6,565 nt of DNA, from NCBI GenBank assembly GCA_038215095.1, contig JBBQRG010000112.1, positions 1-6,565 of the forward strand, in the 5' to 3' direction. The translations under genes were made by a program, and so were the position numbers. The DNA comes from DATACN01 sp038215095. Its GTDB lineage: Bacteria > Actinomycetota > Thermoleophilia > Solirubrobacterales > Thermoleophilaceae. Under the pieces are notes generated by a model. It was not told the origin of the DNA and made no database searches. It saw nothing but the letters and a program-made list of their open reading frames with translations. Shown piece by piece: positions 1-4,723 of this stretch. Position 1 is the first letter of the stretch; the number at the start of each line of letters is the position of its first letter.

Positions 1-2
1 TG

Positions 3-140
3 GCCTACCGCTCACACCGCCACCGCAACAGAGCCCTGCCACACTGGATCGAGCACTACAACCAACGCAGACCACACAGCTCGATCGGAGGCCTACCGCC
101 GATCAGCCGCGTTCACAACCTCCATGGGCAGGACAGCTAG
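3..140 (+). CDS. IS481-family transposase, C-terminal end (partial)
   Basis: The window opens inside a reading frame that ends at TAG 138-140 and encodes 45 residues. They contain W-I-E-H-Y-N-Q-R-R-P-H-S-S-I-G-G-L-P-P followed by S-R-V-H-N-L. This is the characteristic end of the rve/DDE integrase core in IS481-family transposases (pattern W..HYN..RPH.SLGG.PP.SR..N). These enzymes catalyse cut-and-paste movement of their insertion sequence; the catalytic DDE residues would lie upstream, outside the window. Whether the element is intact cannot be judged. I see no convincing right-hand inverted repeat between the stop codon and the next gene 30 bp downstream, so the insertion boundary is unresolved. 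The family call is firm; activity is unknown. Confidence 0.85.
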   Translation, partial: AYRSHRHRNRALPHWIEHYNQRRPHSSIGGLPPISRVHNLHGQDS

Positions 141-158
141 CGGCTGACCAAGCGAACC

Positions 159-165
159 AAGGAGG
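159..165 (+). promoter_or_regulatory. Strong Shine-Dalgarno site for the 70-aa peptide
   Basis: AAGGAGG matches the anti-Shine-Dalgarno core perfectly over 7 nt and lies 5 nt before ATG 171. It fixes the first ATG, rather than the in-frame ATG at 198, as the start of the small peptide gene. It is the best ribosome binding site on the + strand of the window. The three downstream genes show none, which suggests that the peptide is made in the largest amount. I recognised no -10/-35 pair between the transposase stop and this site. Confidence 0.8.
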
Positions 166-170
166 AACAC

Positions 171-383
171 ATGAGTGAAGAGCGCACTACCGGTGGTATG
201 AGCAAGCAGGAGCTCGAGGCGGAGATGGGCCGCGAGCTGACCGACCGCGAGGCGATGTCGCTGGTGAACGCCAACCTGGCGGCGCCGGTGAACGCGGCGA
301 TTGCGGCGAACGTCCTCTCGGACAACTCGACCGCGACGGCGACGGCGACCCAGGACGTGGGCAACATCGACCAGGCCAACTAG
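171..383 (+). CDS. Small 70-aa peptide, candidate substrate of the adjacent RRE-M50 protease
   Basis: A 70-residue, cysteine-free peptide with a perfect Shine-Dalgarno site. Residues 1-32 are charged and probably helical, with the leader-like stretch E-L-T-D-R-E-A-M-S-L-V at 22-32. Residues 33-50 (N-A-N-L-A-A-P-V-N-A-A-I-A-A-N-V-L-S) are an Ala/Asn-rich amphipathic segment. Residues 51-70 begin D-N-S, then alternate T-A-T-A-T-A-T, and end Q-D-V-G-N-I-D-Q-A-N. There is no signal peptide or transmembrane segment, so it is probably made in the cytosol. It is followed by a terminator and then a membrane M50 protease with a PqqD/RRE-like domain, a domain that typically binds leader peptides of ribosomally made, modified peptides. 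From that context I infer it is the protease's substrate or a precursor peptide. No modifying enzyme such as a radical SAM protein or cyclase is visible nearby. It could instead be a regulator of the operon. I recognise no named family. Confidence 0.72.
   Translation: MSEERTTGGMSKQELEAEMGRELTDREAMSLVNANLAAPVNAAIAANVLSDNSTATATATQDVGNIDQAN
327..350 (+). repeat. Hexanucleotide tandem repeat inside the peptide gene
   Basis: Four consecutive hexamers, TCGACC, GCGACG, GCGACG and GCGACC, encode residues 53-60 of the small peptide and generate the alternating Thr-Ala tract. The units stay in frame, so gain or loss of a copy would lengthen or shorten the tract by two residues without breaking the gene. 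Confidence 0.7.
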
Positions 384-409
384 GCCGGTTGACCAATCCA
401 CTCGTAGCG

Positions 410-437
410 AAGGGCGGCCTCCGGGCCGCCCTTTTCT
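410..437 (+). terminator. Intrinsic terminator between the peptide and protease genes
   Basis: A perfect 10-bp stem, AAGGGCGGCC (410-419) pairing with GGCCGCCCTT (424-433), is closed by a UCCG tetraloop of the stable UNCG class. The U-rich run TTTTCTC follows, starting inside the 3' arm (432-438). It lies 26 bp after the peptide stop codon and ends just before the TTG proposed as the protease start. This is a textbook rho-independent terminator. Because the protease has no promoter of its own that I can see, the hairpin probably lets a fraction of transcripts through, so that the peptide is made in excess over its processing proteins. Confidence 0.85.
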
Positions 438-441
438 CACT

Positions 442-2259
442 TTGACCACAGTCACCGAAGCTCCCGCCGCGGACCGGCCGAAGCTCGCCGAGGGTCTCGA
501 CCTGATCGGCGAGTTCGAGGACTCCGGCTTCAAGGAGCCGCAGTACATCGCGCGGCGGGCCGACGGCCAGGTGATCCAGCTCACGGAGCTGCTCTACCAG
601 GTGTCGGCCGAGGCGGACGGCCAGCGCGACCTCGCGGCGATCGCCGAGCGGGTGAGCGAGGCGTCGGGGCGCGGCGTGAGCGCCGACAACGTCGGCTTCC
701 TGATCGAGAAGCGCTTGCGCCCGCTGGGAGTGCTCGCCGCGCGCGACGGCTCGAGCCCACAGCTCAAGCGCGGCGATCCGCTGCTGGCGCTGAAGTTCCG
801 CGCCGGGCTGATCCCCGAACGGGTGGTGAACGGCCTCACCGGCGTGCTGCGGCCGCTGTTCTGGGCGCCGGTGGTCGTGCTGATGCTCGCGGCGCTGGTC
901 GCGTTCGACACCTGGCTGTTCGGCAGCCATGGGATCGCGCAGTCGCTGCGCAGCCTGACCTACAACCCCGTGCTGATGCTGATGGTGTTCGGGATGATCG
1001 CGCTGTCGGCGGCCTTCCACGAGTGCGGCCACGCGACGGCGTGCCGCTACGGCGGGGCCCGGCCCGGGGTGATGGGAGCCGGGATCTACATTGTCTGGCC
1101 GGCCTTCTACACGGACGTGACCGACGCGTACCGGCTGAGCAAGGCCGGCCGCCTGCGCACCGACCTGGGCGGCGTCTACTTCAACGTGATCTTCTCGCTG
1201 GCCACCGCCGGCGCTTATTTCGCCACCGGTTTCGAGCCGCTGCTGATCGTGATCCTGATCCAGCACATGCAGGCGATCTACCAGTTCATGCCGTTCCTGC
1301 GGCTGGACGGCTACTACATCATCAGCGACCTCACCGGCGTGCCGGACATGTTCGCGCGCATCAAGCCGGTGCTGCGCAGCCTGATCCCCGGCCGCGAGGC
1401 CGACGACCGCGTGACGGAGCTGAAGCCGTGGGTGCGGGTGGCCACGACTATCTACGTGGTCGCGCTGGTGCCCGCGCTCGCCCTGATCTTCGGGGTCATG
1501 ATCCTGCACGCCCCGCGCGCCTTCGCCACCGCCTACGACTCGTTCTTCGTGCAGACCGACAGGCTCTCGAGCGCGTTCGGCGACGGCAAGATCCTGGTGG
1601 GCCTGGGGGCCATCGTGCAGATGGCGGCGCTGGTGCTCCCGGCGGTCGGCTTCACGCTCACCTTCTCGCGCATGGGCCGCCGCATCGGCACGTTCGCCTG
1701 GCAGCGCTCCGAGGGCCATCCGCGCGTGCGCGTGGCCTACGGCCTGACCGCGGCTGCCGCGGCGGCGCTGGTGGCGTTCATCTGGTGGCCGAACGGCGAC
1801 TACCGGCCCATCCAGCCGGGCGAGAAGGGCACGCTGGCGAGCGGCATCCACTCGCTGAAGGACATTCCGAGCGGCCGCCCGGCGCTCACCGCGCAGCGCG
1901 CCGCCGAGCTGCACGGCGCGCCGGCGCAGAGCAAGCGCTTCCCGAAGGCGAAGGAGAGCTCCAACTCCACGCAGGACCAGCCCGGGACCCGCCAGCGCAA
2001 CTCGAAGGAGGCACCGGCGAACGGCAACTCGGAGGACACGCAGAGCCAGCCGCAGGACAAGAGCAACGGCCAGGACACCGGGCAGCAGCCGAGCGGCCAG
2101 CAGCCCCAGGACCAGCAGCAGACCACCCCGGCGGCGCCGGGCACCCAGACCGCGCCCAGCCAGCCCCAGACCACGACGCCGGGCGCCACCACCACGCCCG
2201 CGCAGCAGCCGCCCGCGAACCAACCGCAACAGCAGCCACCCACCAGCACGACGCCATGA
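442..2259 (+). CDS. M50-type intramembrane zinc metalloprotease with N-terminal PqqD/RRE-like domain
   Basis: A predicted 605-aa polytopic membrane protein. Residues about 17-100 read as a small PqqD/RRE-like winged-helix domain (I-A-R-R-A-D-G-Q-V-I-Q-L-T-E-L, then E-R-V-S-E-A-S-G). Hydrophobic segments lie near 138-160, 176-197, 244-264, 267-287, 331-354, 384-408 and 431-450. The zinc motif HECGH (193-197) fits HExxH at the end of the second segment, and L-R-L-D-G-Y-Y with Asp289 supplies the third ligand, as in M50 site-2-type proteases and the 'peptide zinc metalloprotease' group. From about residue 504 the protein is a Q/P/T/S/N-rich tail; with seven segments and the N-terminus inside, this tail would lie outside the cell. 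The start is uncertain: TTG 442 is the only in-frame candidate that keeps the whole PqqD-like domain, it has no Shine-Dalgarno site, and it sits just behind a terminator. The stop overlaps the next ATG (ATGA), indicating coupled translation. Family call is strong; cleavage of the upstream peptide is inferred. Confidence 0.88.
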   Translation: MTTVTEAPAADRPKLAEGLDLIGEFEDSGFKEPQYIARRADGQVIQLTELLYQVSAEADGQRDLAAIAERVSEASGRGVSADNVGFLIEKRLRPLGVLAARDGSSPQLKRGDPLLALKFRAGLIPERVVNGLTGVLRPLFWAPVVVLMLAALVAFDTWLFGSHGIAQSLRSLTYNPVLMLMVFGMIALSAAFHECGHATACRYGGARPGVMGAGIYIVWPAFYTDVTDAYRLSKAGRLRTDLGGVYFNVIFSLATAGAYFATGFEPLLIVILIQHMQAIYQFMPFLRLDGYYIISDLTGVPDMFARIKPVLRSLIPGREADDRVTELKPWVRVATTIYVVALVPALALIFGVMILHAPRAFATAYDSFFVQTDRLSSAFGDGKILVGLGAIVQMAALVLPAVGFTLTFSRMGRRIGTFAWQRSEGHPRVRVAYGLTAAAAAALVAFIWWPNGDYRPIQPGEKGTLASGIHSLKDIPSGRPALTAQRAAELHGAPAQSKRFPKAKESSNSTQDQPGTRQRNSKEAPANGNSEDTQSQPQDKSNGQDTGQQPSGQQPQDQQQTTPAAPGTQTAPSQPQTTTPGATTTPAQQPPANQPQQQPPTSTTP

Positions 2260-3035
2260 CGCTTCCGATCAAACGCCTGGCCATGCTGGTCGTGCTCGCC
2301 CTCGCGCTGCTCGCGGGCGCGGCGCCCGCCAGCTCGCTGGCGCAGGACAACAGCGCCGTCGCGATCAACACCAAGGACGGCTCCTCGCTGTTCCAGCTGG
2401 CCTTCTCGATCAAGGAGGTCGGCGGCGAGGTGGTGGACCAGACCAACCAGGCCGTCGCCTATTCCAACTGCAAGGAGTGCCAGACCGTCGCGATCGCGAT
2501 CCAGGTGCTGATCGTGACCACCGAGAGCCCGGACGTGGTCATGCCCACGAACCTCGCGGTCGCGGTGAACGAGAACTGCGATACCTGCACCACGATGGCG
2601 CTCGCCTACCAGCTCGTCCTGGGCGGCCAGGGGCTGGAGCTGACCAAGCGCGGGGAGCGCCAAATCAGGGAGATCCGGCGCGAGCTGGAGCGGCTCGGCC
2701 GCAGGGGCCAGTCGGCGGACGAGATCCGCACGCGCACCGAAGCCCTCGTCGAGCGGCTGCGCCGGGTGCTGGCCACGGAGCTGGTGCCGCGACGGCAGCA
2801 CGACGATCGCAACGGCCAGGGCTACGACTCGGGCGGCCAGGGCAACGACCAGCCGCCGCCCGACAACCAAGCGCCACCAGGCGACCAGCAGCCCACCGAC
2901 ACCACGCAGGCGCCGCAGACGACGACCCCGCAGCAGACCACGCCGCAGGACACGACGACCCAGCCTGCGCCGCCACAGCAGCCCGCCCAGCCACAACCGC
3001 AGCAGCAGGCGGCCCCCACGACCACCACGCCGTGA
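2256..3035 (+). CDS. Secreted three-repeat protein with two CxxC motifs and a Q/P/T-rich tail
   Basis: A 259-aa protein starting at ATG 2256, which overlaps the protease stop by 4 nt. Residues 1-29 form a clear signal peptide (K6-R7, hydrophobic core, S-L-A before Q30), so the product is exported. The mature part holds three related units beginning at N32, N64 and N99 (N-S-A-V-A-I, N-Q-A-V-A-Y, N-L-A-V-A-V). Units 2 and 3 carry CxxC (C72/C75 and C108/C111) followed by alternating hydrophobic residues (T-V-A-I-A-I-Q and T-M-A-L-A-Y-Q), suggesting beta-strands with disulfides or a metal site. Residues about 128-177 are strongly charged and helical (R-E-I-R-R-E-L-E-R-L), probably a coiled coil. 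Residues 178-259 form a low-complexity G/D/Q/P/T tail ending T-T-T-T-P, like the protease tail. I know no named domain for it. Operon position and matching tail suggest it works with the protease outside the membrane. Confidence 0.85.
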   Translation: MTLPIKRLAMLVVLALALLAGAAPASSLAQDNSAVAINTKDGSSLFQLAFSIKEVGGEVVDQTNQAVAYSNCKECQTVAIAIQVLIVTTESPDVVMPTNLAVAVNENCDTCTTMALAYQLVLGGQGLELTKRGERQIREIRRELERLGRRGQSADEIRTRTEALVERLRRVLATELVPRRQHDDRNGQGYDSGGQGNDQPPPDNQAPPGDQQPTDTTQAPQTTTPQQTTPQDTTTQPAPPQQPAQPQPQQQAAPTTTTP

Positions 3036-3784
3036 CCGGCCGGACGCTCTGCCTGGCGGCCTCGTTGCTGGCCGTCGCCGTCGCGGGCTGCGGCGGGGGA
3101 GACGACCCGAACGACGCCCTGTCGCAGACCGCGAAGAAGCTGGGACAGATCAGGAGCGGAGACCTGTCGATGCGGATGGGCATCGACGCCGGAGGCAAGG
3201 GCCGCGTCGGCTTCGCGCTGGACGGGCCGTTTGCGCTGCCGCGCTCGGGCGGGATGCCTCGCGCCCGGGTCGCCTACAAGCAGATCGCGGGCACCCGCAG
3301 CGCCACCGTCACCCTTACCTCGACCGGCCGCCAGGCGTTCGTGAGCGCCGGTGGCCAGACGCGCCGGCTCCCGGCGGCGCAGGCACGCCGGCTGCGCATC
3401 GGCGCCGGCGCCGCTGGCAGCCAGCTCAAGATCGGCTCGTGGGTACGCGACCCCAAGCTGGCCGACGGCCCGAAGCTCGACGGCGCGGCCACCCAGCGCA
3501 TCACCGCCAAGCTCGACGTGCGCGCCGCGGCGCGCGACCTGCTGGGCGTGGCCGGTGCCCTCGGCCCCGGCAGCTCCGCGCTCGGCCAGTCTCCGGGCCA
3601 GCTCGAGAAGGCGGTGAGAAGCTCGAGCTTCGAGCTGATCACGGGCAAGGATGACCGGTTGCTGAGGCGGCTCCGGATCGCCATCGGCCTGAAGCTGCCG
3701 GGCGCGCCACACGCGAGCGTGCGCTTCCTGCTGGGAGTGCGGCGGCCGAACCAGCCGGTGCGGATCGCGGCGCCCGGCGCCTGA
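3032..3784 (+). CDS. Predicted lipoprotein, possibly LppX/LprG-like
   Basis: A 250-aa product starting at GTG 3032, which overlaps the previous stop as GTGA and has no Shine-Dalgarno site, so translation is probably coupled. The N-terminus is a lipoprotein signal: T-G-R, a hydrophobic core, then lipobox V17-A18-G19-C20 and a flexible G-G-G-D-D linker, predicting acylation at Cys20 and anchoring on the outer face of the cytoplasmic membrane. The body starts D-A-L-S-Q-T-A-K-K-L-G-Q-I-R-S-G-D-L, then alternates strand-like segments (R-V-G-F-A-L-D-G-P-F; S-A-T-V-T-L-T-S) with helices and ends in another strand region. This layout recalls actinobacterial LppX/LprAFG-type lipoproteins that hold a hydrophobic ligand between a beta-sheet and helices, but I cannot confirm that by eye. 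It is the last gene of the cassette. A role in receiving or chaperoning the processed peptide is speculation. Confidence 0.82.
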   Translation: MTGRTLCLAASLLAVAVAGCGGGDDPNDALSQTAKKLGQIRSGDLSMRMGIDAGGKGRVGFALDGPFALPRSGGMPRARVAYKQIAGTRSATVTLTSTGRQAFVSAGGQTRRLPAAQARRLRIGAGAAGSQLKIGSWVRDPKLADGPKLDGAATQRITAKLDVRAAARDLLGVAGALGPGSSALGQSPGQLEKAVRSSSFELITGKDDRLLRRLRIAIGLKLPGAPHASVRFLLGVRRPNQPVRIAAPGA

Positions 3785-3791
3785 GCGCCGG
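3774..3791. terminator. Hairpin between converging genes, stop codon in the loop
   Basis: CCGGCGC (3774-3780) pairs perfectly with GCGCCGG (3785-3791); the 4-nt loop CTGA contains the TGA stop of the lipoprotein gene. The base after the 3' arm (3792) begins the stop codon of the opposing hydrolase gene. The structure is symmetric and could end transcription from both sides, but neither flank has a T-tract, so it may instead only protect mRNA 3' ends. Confidence 0.45.
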
Positions 3792-4697
3792 CTACACCAG
3801 TACGGCGGGCAGCCGCTGCCAGAAGTCCATGTCGTGGCCCGGCACGATCAGCGCGTCCGGCGCCTCGCGCACGTAGAGCTCGATCTCGCGAAGCGAGCGG
3901 CGGAACAGGTGCTCGTCGTCGAGTAGGGCGGGCAGGTGCTTCTCGCGCAGGGTCTCCTCGAGGAACATCGCGTCGGCCGCAAGCAGCACCTCGCGGCTCG
4001 CCGTGCGCAGTACCACCGATAGGTGGCCCAGCGAGTGCCCGGGCGTGAACACGAGCCGCACGCTGCCGTCGCCGAGCAAGTCGAATGCGCGCCCGAAGGT
4101 GGAGTACGAGTCGGCGCCGCGGCCGTCGAAGTCGAGCGTGCGGTAGTCGAAGGCGTGGTCGAACTGGCGCCCCATGTAGCCGTCCAGCTGGCCGCCGTCC
4201 GTGGCCGCCTTCCACTCGGCGCTGCTGAACACGAAGGTCGCGTCCGGGAACTCCGACATCCCGCTGGCGTGGTCCCCGTGCAGGTGGGTCATTACCACCA
4301 CGTTCACGTCGGCGGCGGTGCGCCCCTCCGCGCGCAGCTGCGCGGCCACCGCCTGCTCGGCCTCCATCTCGATGTCCTTGAACAGCATCATGAAGGCCCG
4401 GCCGAGGTTCTCCTTCGGGTCGACCGCCACCGAGGGGTGGAAGCCGGTGTCCACGAGGATCAGGCCGGCGCTTGGGTGCTCGACCAGGAAGGCCGGGACC
4501 GGCACCTCGCGGTAACCCGAGCGCGGCACGCCAAGGCCGTTCGCGTGCAGCCGGGCCAGGCGCCCCTCTTCGCGCAGGAAGGTGGCCTCCGGCCCGCGCA
4601 TGCGCCCGGTCAGCAGCGGGCGCACCCGGACGGTGGCGCCCTCGCGGCCGCTGGGAAGCGGCAGCTCGGCGGGGCGCGGCTCGGCGGCGGCGGCCAT
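3792..4697 (-). CDS. Metallo-beta-lactamase-fold hydrolase, AHL-lactonase-like
   Basis: A 301-aa protein read from ATG 4697; an in-frame GTG at 4706 would add three residues. The MBL zinc ligands are all present: T-H-L-H-G-D-H (H138, H140, D142, H143), H221 in T-P-G-H-S-L-G-H, D242 in A-A-D-A-M-F and H288 in V-P-G-H-D. The upstream V-D-T-G-F strand also fits the fold. Motif spacing and the G-H-S-L-G-H-L-S stretch resemble the N-acyl-homoserine lactonase (AiiA-like) branch, which opens lactone rings using two zinc ions. The protein is longer than typical AiiA (about 250 aa), so the true substrate could be another lactone or ester. There is no signal peptide, so it is probably cytosolic. It is divergent from the reductase at 4724 and converges on the lipoprotein with a 7-bp gap. 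The ATG is preferred because a TANNNT element lies 7 nt before it. Confidence 0.87.
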   Translation of the reverse strand: MAAAAEPRPAELPLPSGREGATVRVRPLLTGRMRGPEATFLREEGRLARLHANGLGVPRSGYREVPVPAFLVEHPSAGLILVDTGFHPSVAVDPKENLGRAFMMLFKDIEMEAEQAVAAQLRAEGRTAADVNVVVMTHLHGDHASGMSEFPDATFVFSSAEWKAATDGGQLDGYMGRQFDHAFDYRTLDFDGRGADSYSTFGRAFDLLGDGSVRLVFTPGHSLGHLSVVLRTASREVLLAADAMFLEETLREKHLPALLDDEHLFRRSLREIELYVREAPDALIVPGHDMDFWQRLPAVLV

Positions 4698-4704
4698 CGC
4701 GGTC

Positions 4705-4714
4705 ACGTTACCCT
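4705..4714. promoter_or_regulatory. Possible overlapping divergent -10 elements (leaderless)
   Basis: Only 26 bp separate the hydrolase ATG (4697, - strand) from the reductase ATG (4724, + strand). Within this gap the - strand reads TAACGT (4710-4705), 7 nt before ATG 4697. The + strand reads TACCCT (4709-4714), 9 nt before ATG 4724. Both fit TANNNT, the -10 pattern common for actinobacterial leaderless genes, and they share two base pairs. No Shine-Dalgarno site is visible for either gene. Six-base patterns this loose can occur by chance; spacing and lack of room for leaders are the main support. Confidence 0.42.
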
Positions 4715-4723
4715 GGCCGCGCC

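Noticed and set aside
141..171. Right inverted repeat of the insertion sequence ending in ACA at 169-171
   Set aside because: IS481-family ends often begin TGT, so ACA would fit, but three bases are not evidence and the left end is outside the window.
301..441. Upstream extension of the protease frame to TTG 301
   Set aside because: It would overlap the small peptide gene and read through the terminator, giving an Arg/Pro-rich segment unlike the domain that follows.
384..441. Riboswitch or attenuator leader peptide model for the 70-aa gene
   Set aside because: The peptide has no run of one regulatory amino acid, and there is no alternative antiterminator pairing that I could find; it is also long and well supplied with a ribosome binding site, so a functional peptide is the better reading.
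187..2229. A 680-codon open frame on the minus strand opposite the protease gene
   Set aside because: Its translation is an Arg/Ala/Gly/His-rich shadow without recognisable motifs, while the opposite strand holds a coherent metalloprotease with zinc motifs and membrane segments. Long antisense open frames are expected at this GC content.
1023..2255. Upstream extension of the exported-protein frame
   Set aside because: It overlaps the protease coding region in another frame and is low-complexity Arg/Ala/His. The signal peptide begins exactly at ATG 2256.
1800..2996. Minus-strand 398-codon open frame rich in Trp/Gly/Cys/Arg
   Set aside because: This is the antisense of the Q/P/T-rich tails and has no ribosome binding site or domain.
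2477..3031. Upstream extension of the lipoprotein frame
   Set aside because: The lipoprotein signal and lipobox begin at GTG 3032; the extension is a shadow of the exported-protein gene.
1951..3032. CRISPR-like or minisatellite array in the CAG/CCA-rich stretches
   Set aside because: There is no fixed unit or spacer pattern; the composition simply follows the Gln/Pro/Thr codons of the two protein tails.
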